Source of the DNA: Aspidiotus rigidus
Lineage: Eukaryota > Arthropoda > Insecta > Hemiptera > Diaspididae
DNA length: 64,000 nt
Direction of reading: 5' to 3'
Assembly: GCA_035079385.1 (NCBI GenBank)
Contig: JAVHKY010000029.1
Span: forward strand, 13,020,001-13,084,000
How positions within the stretch are numbered: the stretch's first letter is position 1; every line of letters begins with the position of its first letter. A model generated the notes under the pieces. That model did no database searches and had not been told where the DNA came from. It worked only from the letters and a program-made list of their open reading frames with translations. Shown here one piece after another: positions 44,300 through 55,529 of this stretch. The translations under genes were made by a program, and so were the position numbers.

Positions 44300-46185
44300 T
44301 TGAGAGCTCAACTTCATTTCCGTGAATAACAATTCCATCGTCTAATTTGCAGCGAAAGTAAGTTTACCTTTCGCAAACCAAGTGTCCAAGTAATGGCGAG
44401 AGAAAAAGTTGAAGAGAAAAATTTCCGTTACAAAAGTTTCACTAGCTCGTTATTAAATATTTATACGATTTTTATAATGGCTGGGACGATACCGACCGTC
44501 ACCGCTACGACGACGAGAGATTCAATTATTGCCCAACAGATGGTCCAAAAGTTATATACTATGCGATTCTCACGAATAAAATTTTAGGTAGACACGAAAA
44601 CACTGAAATTCCGCGCAAGGATTCTTTCAGATATCTTTTTCGTCCTCTCTTCTTAATTTTATTCATCAATTTCGTGGCATCACGGGCTACAAGTTGACCA
44701 ACTTCATTGTTCGAAAAAGTTGATAAGTTGAACGCTCGAGCGCGTCCGGAGTTTTTATTTCGACATTACGAGTAAATTTACGTCCGTCGACATCATCGTC
44801 ATAATACAGGACGCAAAATACGCAGAGATAACGTTTCGCTATACATCCGAAGAATTACTCTAATTTATAATCTTGGTAAATTATCATGCAAATGACTTAA
44901 GATGTTCTATGAATACAATAATAATTTTAGCAAACCTTTTGCAAAAACAAGCTTAGGGAGGATCGTCTATGAGACGGCGCGGCGTGGCGCATTAAAATAG
45001 CGCCTTAAATATAATACGTGAGTAAGTAATAACCATGTACCGCGCCTAAAAGCAGTCTCTTTAGTGACTGATGTCTGAAATTTAAATTGAAGAATATGTA
45101 CGTCGGAATTCTAACGCGGAATATAGTTCGACTCAGCCGGTTACTTTCCACTTTGACGAGCAATTTCCACAGGGTCGGAGAGAATGTAACCGGAGGAAAT
45201 TCGTAATGAAATCACGAGTCCCGGAAAAATCGTCGCGAAAGCTCGGCAATATCACAAACGCCCTTTTCTCATCGTCTACACCGTCAGAGTAAAAATGCTT
45301 TCTTTTTTTTCTTGTGCGATTTGAAGAAACGATTAGAAGTGGAATTGTGGACTTCTGTGTATGAATCGATCAGATAAAAAGACAAAAAAGAGAAGATTTG
45401 AAATGAAATGCGGTTGAAGAAATTTCACAAAGGAGAAAATGGAGGGCAAATTTTTCTGAGTTAAAAAAGTAAATTAGGATTCATTTTATATTTAAATAGA
45501 CAGTTTAAATTTTGATGAACAAAAGGTTTAAAGAACGAGCGAACTACATTTCATCAAATACTTGAAAATGCGAGCGCTGTCGGTAAGGATTTGTAGCTAT
45601 CAACAAGGTAAAAACGGAATTCAGCTCGCAGGAGGAGACTAAGAGGAAGGAAAAGATGAGGAGTAGAGGAATCGGACCTGTGACGTAGAGAATCAAGTTG
45701 AATCATCCTCATTAAGACTAGAGGTAGAATTACGACCAGGGAAATTTTTGATTAGATAATTTTTAGGAAGAAACCGATCTCAACAATGTTCTCATTCTCA
45801 CTCATGCGACAAATATAATCTCGATGCGCTCAAATGCCAACCTTCAGCGAATGGAGTTTTCACGACGGCCCGATTCTAAAATATGCTCCACGAGGGTCAA
45901 ATTTTTTCAAGGTTGGTGGAAGGAGCCTCATTCTCGCACCGTAGTACTCCTGTATAGACTGCAGGCAAGTCGGCGTATGCAAGCTTACGAACACCACTTT
46001 TCTTAGAAATGGAAACCTGATCTTCTCACCGGTAGAACCGGTCCCATTCATATTTTCTCTCGAGTCAAGTGTATGATGGGGGAAAAAAGTAAATGAATAC
46101 GAGTTGGGCAAAAATTTAAAGCAGTATATTTATGGTACGAGAGAACTTCGAAAAATTTCAACCATCGACGAATTTACACTGGAGA
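44300..46185. other. No gene recognised
   Basis: Unique-looking. Short frames at 44393-44587, 45824-46006 and 45860-46111 have no domain. 45568-45605 on the minus strand retains ccgac-agcgctcgc, a decayed relative of the Penelope hammerhead end, so an old PLE 3' end probably lies at about 45560-45660. Confidence 0.4.
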
Positions 46186-46189
46186 AATT

Positions 46190-47790
46190 TTCGAGAGAGG
46201 ACTTAGGAAAATCTAGACTCTTCGGGACACAGTGTCGGGTCCAGATGAGATTCCGAATCCATTCTGGAGCGCGCAATACATTTAGTTGACCCAGCACTGC
46301 TTGTTGATACATGCAATGCTGGAGGACTGTTCCTCCTGCGGTGGGAGAATGGCAAGCTAGCGTTGATCAAACCACCACTTTATCAGCTAGACAACGTGGG
46401 CAAACTCTGGAAGAGAGTGATAAGCTAAAGAGATATAATATCAAGTATAGTCAGTACAGTTTCTAAACTGGACGCTGTACATCAGATACTGGAATAAAGC
46501 TGAAGAGGATAGCTGAGTTAGCAACAGCTACGTGTCAGTTCTGCGCAGCCGTCAGCCTCGACAAGAGAAATGCGTTCTACTCGATTTTATGGGAGAGGAT
46601 TTGGAAGCAGAAGTGCCCACATACGTAATCAGGATGATCAATAGATCTTAGCTGTAGAGAAGTCCAAGCGGAACATCTGTTAGTATCGTATAGGGGTGCC
46701 GCGGGAGTCAGTACTTGGTCGCTCTTATGATGCGTTGCATTAAACGTGATTTTCCAGGCGAACCTGCCACCGGGTGTAAAACTTATCTGCTATGCGGGTG
46801 ACACATAGAAGATATGCACTGCCGAAACTACTGTAGCGGTGGAGAGGAGAGTAAATCGGGCTGTAGAAGTAGTCAAACCAGACTAGAACTTGCAGTAAGT
46901 GAGACGGAGACCATATTATTTACAACTCATCAGAAGTTTAGTCAAACCACCTTTCGTCTGCAAGCAGTGGAAATGAAGATCAAGAAGGTACTGAGGTATC
47001 TAGGCATCAGGTGACTCGAAGCTGAGCTTCAAGCACTATTTCCTGGTGCTAGCGGAAAAGGCGGGCAGGGTAGGGCCAATAGAAGGAAGAAGAAGGATCA
47101 TGATGAGCACCACCCTCTGATTCTCCTATGCAGTGTCCCAGTAAGTGCCGACTCAATGAAGATGTGCTACAGAATTGAAGAGAGATCCAACGAAAAGCCG
47201 CGCTGAGGTGTATTTACGCAATGTCTTGAAGGAGGCTCTCTGCATATTAGCGCGTTCATCACCGATTGAGCTTCTATTGCCGATGAGAGAGCAGTGGTAT
47301 TGAAAGCGAACAAGAAGACAAAGACCGATCAAGAGGCTTTAAAGGGTCAAACAGGAGGCCAGGTGCTCCTTGATGGAGAAACGGAAAGCAAGAATCGCTC
47401 AGAGTTAGCTGGGTAAATGAACGACCCGTGCATTAATACACGACCTTGATATCATGGTCAACTGAACTTTCAGCTGACGCAGGTGTTGAACAGCCACGGC
47501 TGTTCCAACGAATACCTTCATGAGAAATAGAGGAAAGTTAAGCAGACAAGGGCGAGATGATGGACCACACAGCACACCTTACTCGAGTGTGAGTTGTGGA
47601 GTCGTGAGCGGAGCAAGCTTAGTCGGTCTCTTCAAGAGATTGGGGTAGATGGAGCGCTTGCTCCGAGTAGTATGGTAGCCACCACGCTAGGCTCCGAAGA
47701 AACATCGAGCCATGTGTCTGCATTTGCAACCACAATCATACCTGGAACGGAATAGGCGAATGTAGAACCACGCGATGGCGTACTCAACAC
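46190..47790 (+). pseudogene. R1/Jockey-type non-LTR retrotransposon RT ORF, heavily decayed
   Basis: Broken plus-strand frames keep the family order: GPDEIPNPFWSAQ (46225), motif A region CAAVSLDKRNAFYSILWERI (about 46535), motif B remnant GVPRESVLG (about 46697), motif C remnant LICYAGDT (about 46785; G replaces the first catalytic D), a lrylGir block (about 46985), a C-terminal LNSHGCSNEYLHEK (about 47485) and ELWSRERSKLSRSL (about 47595). The last two match the zinc-knuckle tail of R1-like elements (hGcf..YL, C..W...R). It has many stops and is certainly inactive. Confidence 0.8.
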
Positions 47791-48069
47791 CTGTGTACCA
47801 TCCTTATACAGACTTGCACGAAGAAGAGGAAGACTAACTTTGAAGAAAGGAGATGAGACTCCAACAGCGATCTACTTTAACTAATGTGGTGTTGTTGTTG
47901 TGTATTCTCAAGTTTTTGGCGGTTGTTGAGAAGAAGAGGAGATTCGCCCAGAAGATTCCTCCACTATTGAAGGTATACCCAAAGGGGTCGATTCCGGTTT
48001 TAGAGGAAACAAAATCAATGCACAGGCAACCCGCAATCATTCCACCATGGAGGAAAGGTGGGGCTGCAC

Positions 48070-49540
48070 ATGCGAAAAATGCGAATTTAAAAGTCTTATT
48101 CGCTCCCAACTGGACTACGGCTCCCCAATTTATTTCCAATCCAAAAATTACTAAACACTGTTCAATAAACAGTTTGAGAATGGCCCTAGGGGCATTTCGC
48201 ACCGGTCCTAATCTCAGCCTCTGTGCTGAAGCAGCTTCTTATTTCCAGGGTGTCTACTAAATCAGGTCAACAAAAAATCATGACTTTTCATGACACTCTT
48301 GCATTTTTGTTCCTGAAAGAAATGAATGACAGTATTTCCATTTTCGGAGATGAATCATTTTTTTGTCAAAGAAACTGAAGGAGATTAAATAATCATGACT
48401 TTTTCAAAATTTGATTGAAATATCCCGACTTTTCATGATTTTCATGACACTTTTTTGAAATCATGACTTTTCATGACTTTTCAGGTCAGTATACACCCTG
48501 ATTTCGCACACTAACGTGAACTGCCAACTTCCTCGCGTCCTCAGTTCAATTTCTGGAACTCTACTCTCACTGCTTTCTCCGACCCTCGTAATAAATACTT
48601 TACTGAATTTTGTCAAACTTCATCTTGACTCCCTCCTCAAATTCGACCCTCTGCTCCCCATATAATCATTTATATTCCTCCGTGGCTCTTCATTCGTTCG
48701 ACTATCAGACTGGGTCTCACAATTTGTCTGAAATCAAATACAAAAACTGTCTACCGTAAACTATTTTCAGAAATTATCGCAGAATTTCCGTATGCCACAC
48801 TGATGGTTTTAAAAGAAAAAATGTAACAGGTTAGGCATATTCCATTCAAGATAGGAGCTCAGCCTCCGTTTTTACTACCGTATTGAGCACTATCCGCTTC
48901 TGTCTTTCAAATCTTACTCAACATCCTCTCGAACTCATTTATGTCCTACTATCAGACTCATTTTCCCTCCTCATATCTTTATAAGATTCCTATTCGAATA
49001 ATCGTACTTTACCCAACGCATTCACGTCATTCCCTTATTTTCTTTTATCTGGATTCCACTTCATCGGCCAACCTCTACGTGCAGCCAAAAACTCAATCCT
49101 CTTACCGAAAATTACAGACCTAACCCACTCACTACTATACGACCTTGAAAAATACTACCGTTCCAAAATTCTAGCTTCTTGGTATGACCTCTAGGAAAAC
49201 GAACCTCTCAACAAACTGAGATCAATCAAAAGCGACCCTATCCCTTGGTCTTTTTCAAATAGAAACTCCCGCTACGAAGAAGTCATCCTCTCCCGTCTTA
49301 GCATTGGCCACTTCACCTCTCTGCCATTCAGATCATTTTACAGTTCAACATCTGTTCTCATGTGCTACTCTCCAAAACTAACGTTCCGCCCAGAACGTTT
49401 CCTCAGGCTCATCTATAGTCCCCACACTATGCAACAACTCCCGAGATCGTCTGGAACTCCCTCAACTAACTACGTTCCAAATGTTACTTCGAATTGCGTC
49501 AATTATAACATGTAATAATTAGCAACAAATTGATGACCCG
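48070..49540 (+). pseudogene. Jockey-clade LINE C-terminal region with RNase H-like part, split by a MITE
   Basis: Before the MITE: RSQLDYGSPIYFQSKNY, then in another frame SLRMALGAFRTGPNLSLCAEAASYF, the conserved LGAFRTSP box after the RT. After it: CQLPRVLSSISG, then a degraded RNase H domain (HTDGFK near 48800; a later PTHSRHSLIFF block) and a terminal SRLSIGHFT block near 49300. Stops and shifts throughout. Together with 5970-6617 it shows a Jockey-type LINE was once active in this genome. Confidence 0.75.
48246..48500. mobile_element. 255-bp MITE with CAGGGTGT termini inserted in a LINE relic
   Basis: Ends CAGGGTGTCTACT and AGTATACACCCTG are inverted with one mismatch. ATTTC flanks both sides (48241-48245 and 48501-48505), and removing the element restores a continuous LINE-like reading. 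The interior is rich in catgacttttcatgac words and non-coding. The superfamily is uncertain. Confidence 0.8.
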
Positions 49541-49544
49541 CTTT

Positions 49545-50535
49545 GAGCATTTGATATTCTTGTAGAAAAAAAAAAAAAAAAGAACGAAAATTCCAACAAG
49601 AATTCAAATGAAAAATTCTTCCATTATAGTTTCGCTACGCTTTCAGAAAGGAGTGATGACGGTTCCTTTCGCTAGCTCGCCGTTTTCTCTTACAAAATAC
49701 GTAGGATAGTCTCGAAATTTACAACAGCGAATATGCTGTGTTAGGGTATATCGATTTGTACGAGAAGGAAGAAAAAAAAAAAATAGAAACAAAAAAAAAG
49801 CTGCTTGTATAACGTCATGTGTACGTATATTTTTAAGCACTCAATTTTTCCAGTCTTTCTTCGCACAGTACGTACCTTTATCTCAGTTTACACATTATAC
49901 AAGATGTGAATATCGATTTGACAGCTTCGTCACAAATTTTTTAACGTATTAAAAGCAATGTTATACGTATCTCGTTTACTATATTATAGAAGACCAGAAC
50001 CGGCTGCTACTGATAGTTTGGCACGAACACGACAGGAAATAATCCGTCAATTTGTTGTGCCGGGAGGTGCAGAAATCCGTTTCCTTTACCGCGTTCGATA
50101 AAAGTCATATACGATAGACTACCATCCCATAACTACATAACAATGACAACATTTCATTTTTATTTTTATGCGCTCGTCATTCGGTAATTTTCTATTTTTC
50201 CTGCATCGGCAAAATGAAATGTGCTTTCAAATAGTCATTTTTGCTCTGTACTAAAAGCTCACGCCCATATGAATGTGAGTATAAACTACGTACACATAGT
50301 GAAAATGCTGACAGGTAGGTTGGTCTCTTCGTATGGTACCGAAGATGGAACGAGAAAACTAATGAACATTGTTGAAGGACGAAAATCAAAACTATGGATC
50401 TATCTATGTTGCTCTGTTGTAAACTGTCTCAGGATCAGAACTCACAGTGGAAAAAGAAAAGAGGTATTCAACTCTTCTTTCAGCAGTAGCTTTTCCCTAA
50501 TCTATGAATTCCAATGACACATTACGAATTCGTCA
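49545..50535. other. No gene recognised
   Basis: AT-rich, with an A tract near 49566 and purine tracts near 49770-49800. A 98-codon plus frame at 50221-50517 has no recognisable domain. Confidence 0.4.
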
Positions 50536-50539
50536 TGAA

Positions 50540-50720
50540 TATCAGCATTCCTATTGGTTCCTTCTTAGGCTTTCACATCCTCCCTTGAGTGGTCTATCGG
50601 TACTGATATGTCGATGATGTCGACTTTCTATCTTCCTCGTATTTCTCAAAGGGCGGTGTTCGATCTACAATCGAGTTCACCAGTAAGATAATTATCTTCA
50701 TGTCACCTTTCTACCTCCTC
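50540..50720 (+). pseudogene. Penelope-like RT fragment (motifs B and C)
   Basis: ISIPIGSFLGFHILP (motif B, about 50545) and, after a stop, RYWYVDDVDFL-like sequence (motif C, about 50610) in close succession. A diverged, isolated piece. Confidence 0.65.
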
Positions 50721-50789
50721 ATCACATTGCTACCCTCAATAGTTTCGTCCACCTTTTCCGAAGACTTTTTCTGACGAAGCCAATATTGT

Positions 50790-50860
50790 CAAACATTTTG
50801 ACTCCTAAACGGATTCGTTCCTCCAAATTACGGTTGTCCATAACGACGAGAAAGGAATAA
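50790..50860 (-). pseudogene. Penelope terminal-repeat fragment with ORF start
   Basis: Minus strand begins MDNRNLEERIRLGV (about 50802-50842), the same start as on the 3' terminal repeats of composites B and C. It lies between opposite-strand PLE pieces. Confidence 0.55.
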
Positions 50861-50889
50861 TATTACCACTGGATTGAATCTTTTAATCC

Positions 50890-51370
50890 ACTCAAAACTC
50901 TGATCGGTTTATGCGTGACGTCAACGAGAAGTGTCGTAAGTTTGAGAGGATTTTTAAGGAGAGCAAAAGTAGGGAGATATCCTCCCTAACGAAGGAAAAG
51001 ACCGATATGGTCAATGAAGGAGACAGTGACGTTGGTTCGGTTCAAGTGTTCCAACCCCCCCCCCTTATAAACAACAGTCAGGTCCAATAGTGAGGAAACA
51101 GCCCTCCTAGAGAATGGGTTGAAGTTTAGTTTACCTCGCCCCAAGAATGACGAAACGTTGGCGAATTTGGTCGCTGACCTCACCGTGAAAATTGGTCCCG
51201 GGGTTAACACCCAAAAAGTTTGTGCTGAATTCGTCCGCAATACCCCCCGCCCCCCCCCCCTGAATGAATAACGTCATGGGAGGAGTGGTCAAGGGTCTAC
51301 AGAAAAAGATTAAGGAGGACTCAGGCAGACAAGAGCAATGCCGTCGTGGTGATGAAAAAATCTTCATACG
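50890..51370 (+). pseudogene. Penelope-like N-terminal region fragment
   Basis: Reads DRFMRDVNEKCRKFERIFKE, then KTDMVNEGDSDVGSVQVFQP, INNSQ, and with shifts NGLKFSLPR, ETLANLVADLTVKIGPGVNTQKVCAEFVR. The colinear blocks identify the region before the RT. It ends where the minisatellite begins, so the RT may have been lost there. Confidence 0.75.
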
Positions 51371-51377
51371 TCTTCAA

Positions 51378-53220
51378 ATGTTGGACTCATGAAATTTTTC
51401 ATTTTCAATTCTTGGAGTTTGTAATATTTTCAACTGTGGGGGACAATCAAAAATGAAAAATTTTACAAGTCCAACACTTGTAAATATTTCGAAGTCCCAT
51501 AATTTGAAAATAATTCTAAGTCCAAGAATTGAAAATGAAAAATTTTACAAGTCCAAGAAGTATGAAAATATTTCAAATACCAACAATTGGAAAATAATTT
51601 CAAGTCCCACAGTTGAAAATATTTCCATGTCTCACGATTTGAAAATAATTCCAAGTCCAACAGTTGAAAATTGTTCAGTCCTACAATTCAAAAATAATTT
51701 CAAGTCCAACACTTGTAAATATTTCGAAGTCCCACAATTTGAAAATAATTCCAAGTCCAAGAATTGAAAATAGGAAATTTTTCAAGTCCAAGAAGTACGA
51801 AAATATTTCAAAGTCCAACAATTGGAAAATAATTTTAAGTACAACAGTTGAAAATATTTCCAAGTCCCACAATTTGAAAATAATTCCAAGTACAACAGTT
51901 GAAAATTATTTCAAAGTCCTACAATTCAAAAATAATTCCAAGTCCAATACTTGTAAATATTTCGAAGTCCCACAATTTGAAAATAATTCTAAGTCCAAGA
52001 ATTGAAAATGGGAAATTTTTCAAGTCCAAGAAGTACGAAAATATTTCAAAGTCCAACAATTAAAATAATTTCAAGCCCAACAGTTGAAAATATTTGAAAG
52101 TCCCACAATTTGAAAATAATTCCAATCCTACAATTGGAGAATAATTTCAAGTCCAACAGTTAAAAATTTTTCAAAGTCCAACAATTGGAAAATAATTTTA
52201 AGTACAACAGTTGAAAATATTTCCAAGTCCCACAATTTGAAAATAATTCCAAGTACAACAGTTGAAAATTATTTCAAAGTCCTACAATTCAAAAATAATT
52301 CCAAATCCAACAGTTGAAAATATTTGACAATCGCACAATTTGAAAATAATTCCAAGTCTAACAGTTGAAAATAATTCAGTCCTACAATTCAAAAATAATT
52401 TCAAGTCCAACAGTTGAAAATTTTTCAAAGTCCCAGAATTTGAAAATAATTCTAAATCCAAGAATTGAAAATGAAAAATTTTACAAGTCCAAGAAGTATG
52501 AAAATATTTCAAAGTCCAACAATTGGAAAATAATTTCAAGTCCAACAGTTGAAAATATTTCAAAGTCCCACAATTTGAAAATAATTCCAAGTCTAACAGT
52601 TGAAAATATTTCAGTCCTACAATTCAAAAATAATTCTAAATCCAACAGACACTTGAAAATATTTCAAAGTCCAACAGTTGAAAATATTTCTAAGTCCAAG
52701 AATTCAAAATGAAAAATTTTACAAGTCCAAGAAGTACGAAAATATTTCGAAATCCCACAATTTGATCCAAGTCCAGGAATTGAAAATGAAAAATTTTAGA
52801 AGTCCAAGAAGTATAAAAATATTTCAATGTCCAACAATTGGAAAATAATTCCAAGTCTAACAGTTGAAAATTATTTCAAAGTCCTACAATTCAAAAATAA
52901 TTCCAAGGCCAACAGTTGAAAATATTTCCAAGTCCCACAATTTAAAAATAATTCCAAGTACAACAGTTCAAAATTATTTCAAAGTCCTACAATTCAAAAA
53001 TAATTTCAAGTCCAACAGTTGAAAATATTTGAAAGTCGCACAATTCGAAAATAATTTCAAGTCCAACAGTTGAAAATATTTGAAAGTCGCACAATTCGAA
53101 AATAATTTCAAGTCCAACAGTTGAAAATTTTTTAAAGTCCCAGAATTTGAAAATAATTTTAAGTCCAAGAATTGAAAATGAAAAATTCGACAAGTCCAAG
53201 ATGTACGAAGATATTTCATA
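51378..53220. repeat. AT-rich minisatellite, about 25-bp units, about 1.84 kb
   Basis: Roughly 70 imperfect units alternating types such as aagtccaacagttgaaaat, aagtcccacaatttgaaaat and aagtccaagaagtacgaaaat, each followed by (a)atttc or aattcc. Blocks of several unit types recur in the same order, showing higher-order structure. The first part (51378-51432) is in reverse complement to the rest. Long open frames occur on both strands but reflect the repeat; unit length is not a multiple of three. Confidence 0.95.
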
Positions 53221-53224
53221 GTCC

Positions 53225-53570
53225 CGCGGCATCACTCTTACTCCAAGTATCACAGTAGCTCTCAGAGGACGAAGTCTTTCAACAGAGAACCTGTTTTATG
53301 GGGGGCTTTTTGAGAAATTTACCGCGCGCCGTCCAGCAAAAAACTTGGAAAAATTTCGACTCTCGAGCCGTATATGATAGGAGAGGGATTCAGAAAAATG
53401 TCGACTCTCGAGCTATATATGATAGGCTTATAGTAGGTCTAGGCCTTCTTTATACTAGCTTTATCTAGGTCTAGACTTCCTTGAATTTTCAATACCAAAT
53501 CCCATTTGACTCATATAACAGATTTCCTGCGTTCCTCGTTTAACTTCGTTAAGGAAGCCGTCGTTTTTAC
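53225..53570. repeat. Rep-A complex fragment
   Basis: Contains acagagaacctgttttatggg, gcgcgccgtccagcaaaaaa, tcgactctcgagc-tatatgatagg, a ttatagtaggtctaggcct block and cgttcctcgtttaacttcg, all shared with 3950-5760 but in partly inverted order. Confidence 0.75.
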
Positions 53571-53589
53571 AAATCAAATTAGATTTCAA

Positions 53590-53770
53590 ATCTCACAACA
53601 AGGCGAAGAACACCAGCGAAGCTCAGAATTGGGCTAGCGAGTCATGAGACTGTGGGTTATACTCATAAACTAGTTTCACCAACCTCCGTCGAGAATGTAC
53701 CTGTTGAGTGAGGTTACGTTACCCGGTTCGATGCTTGTGAAGCCAGGTCTATCTGCATAATCCACATCTC
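53590..53770 (-). pseudogene. Penelope-like 3' end fragment
   Basis: Minus strand keeps NLTQQVHSRRRLVKLVYEY and a gactcgctagcccaattctgagc tail that also occurs at 55310-55330 and 28970. This corresponds to the end of the GIY-YIG ORF (LNSYIPEDGLIELVYDS). No catalytic motif. Confidence 0.6.
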
Positions 53771-53774
53771 ATGT

Positions 53775-55190
53775 AGCAGCTTCTTCTCTTTCTTGTCATC
53801 GCACTTGAAGAGTGCTGGGGAAAAAGAGGGAATGTCCGAAAGAGACTTAGAAGAAACTGTTTCTCCAGCTCGTTTCCGTTCGACATTTCCCCTTCTTTCC
53901 CTATACCCTACACTTGTTGAAAAAGCAATGAGGATATTAATGAAATTTTTATTCATAAAATACCTAGCCAACTGAATTCACATCATGGTCCTTGCTCAGT
54001 ACAATTGATTTCGTTTTCACGAATACGACGTAATCTTCGTAATTTTTTACTCCAGTTCTCAAGCTTCCGTAAATATAGTGCGTGGCAACAACCCTTTCTT
54101 TCTCCAAGCTTTAATACATTTGCATATCCTGCCGTCCAATTTTTCCCCTATCTCGCCTACTTTAGCAAAAAAAAAAAAGGAAAGTTCTAAAATTTGCGAA
54201 AAAAATCGGAAACTACACCGTCTCCAAAGAGGAAAAGAATAATTAGCGAGTTATTTTATTCGTATTTACTCTAAAAAAAAAGAGGTAAGCTAAAAAAAAG
54301 AAAAAAGAAAAAAGTTGCACCAGCTTCCAAGTTTGGAAAGTTTATTTCATCCTTTATCGATTACCAAAAAGGTAATACTTCGGAGCAGTTCGCGGCAAAC
54401 TTTTTTCCAATCTTTGGAAAACTATAGGGTGGCAAAAGCTAGGCCCGTATAATTCAAGATCAACACTACTCTTCGGTTTTACAAGATTTCGTCGATGTTA
54501 GAACACAAAAGGATAAAGAGATCTCGACAGAACTTTAATACCGGCTCGCTGATCTGAAGATTAATACTGAGTAAAGAAATAATGCTGCCTCATCGGGTCG
54601 CTCGCAAGAGCCTATAACATTTTCGGATTGAACGTGACGGCATTTCTTATGTAGCGTTCCAGGGAAAACAAAAAAATCCCGTTGATGAACATAGCGCCTT
54701 TCATCAAATTAGACTCGAGTAACAATGGAAATATATACGTACGAAAATCGTATCACGTATTTCGCGCTTTCGAAGACGTGACCGAAAGATGCTGAATGAA
54801 GTAGAAAACAAAGAGCGCGCGAAAAGATTATGAACGGAGTGTTGATCACCCGAGGGGATCCGGATTATGAAGATTGAGAATAGACAATTCCGCCAAGTAC
54901 GAAACATGTATAACTTCCTTAAATTAAAAGGAAACTCAGTTTGTTAGACAGCGAGTGAATAACTTACGTAAACACAACGTCGCCGTCGGTTTCTAGCCTT
55001 TTTATTCATTATTGTTTTTCCACTCTGCTGTTCGCAGAAAGCCCCGGGTTATCTTGGGATGGAGCGTATGAGAGAAATATTGAACGACGACCGGATAAAG
55101 AGTGAGGGCGTTGGATATTCAAGTTCACAAGATTTTCTGAACGAAAACTCCAGAATACTCTACGAGCGTTAACAGAAGGAAAACTACAAG
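53775..55190. other. No gene recognised
   Basis: Unique-looking. The 60-85 codon frames at 53714-53975 overlap on both strands and the 54005-54190 frame is low complexity. An A-rich stretch lies at 54160-54310. Confidence 0.4.
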
Positions 55191-55213
55191 AACCGCAGAG
55201 AAAATATAAATGA

Positions 55214-55251
55214 ATGGCGAGCGCTTTCGGTTAAACAACGGTCATCAAGTA
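55214..55251 (-). ncRNA. Hammerhead-ribozyme-like motif, family C PLE end
   Basis: Minus strand: TTGATGA, a ggt..gttta-acc stem II variant, then GAAAGCGCTCGCC. The core boxes survive although the adjoining ORF is badly decayed. Confidence 0.55.
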
Positions 55252-55259
55252 AAGATAAG

Positions 55260-55525
55260 AAGAGACTAGACGAAATGAGAATCGACAACAAGTACACCAG
55301 TGAAATTCAAGATTGAACTAGCGAGTCATGAGACTGGGAGTCATGCAGTTCAACCAACCCTTCGTCGGAAATGTACCTGTTGAGTGAAGTTACATTATCG
55401 CTGAATTATTTCGATATTCTCCAGAGCAATACTCTTGGAGTACGAGCTCTGACTGTGGAGGAGGATCTCAGAGTCCTCTCTAAGACTGTGACCTATGTTG
55501 ATTAGGTACTCTGCAAAGGCCGATT
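55260..55525 (-). pseudogene. Penelope family C C-terminal fragment (inverted half)
   Basis: Minus-strand pieces correspond to ESAFAEYLINIGHSL-type sequence near 55500, the SYSKSIALENIE-type block near 55420 and NFTQQVHFRRRVG near 55370. This is the segment after the GIY-YIG motif. Broken frames. Confidence 0.6.
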
Positions 55526-55529
55526 CTAC

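Noticed and set aside
47834..48202. 122-codon minus frame and 135-codon plus frame overlapping it
   Set aside because: The plus frame enters the Jockey LGAFRTSP box only near its end and the minus frame is its shadow; no independent gene is supported.
51453..52712. Several 100-115 codon plus-strand frames that look like a repetitive Asn/Lys/Ser-rich protein
   Set aside because: They arise from the 25-bp minisatellite, overlap similar frames on the other strand, and the unit is not a multiple of three.
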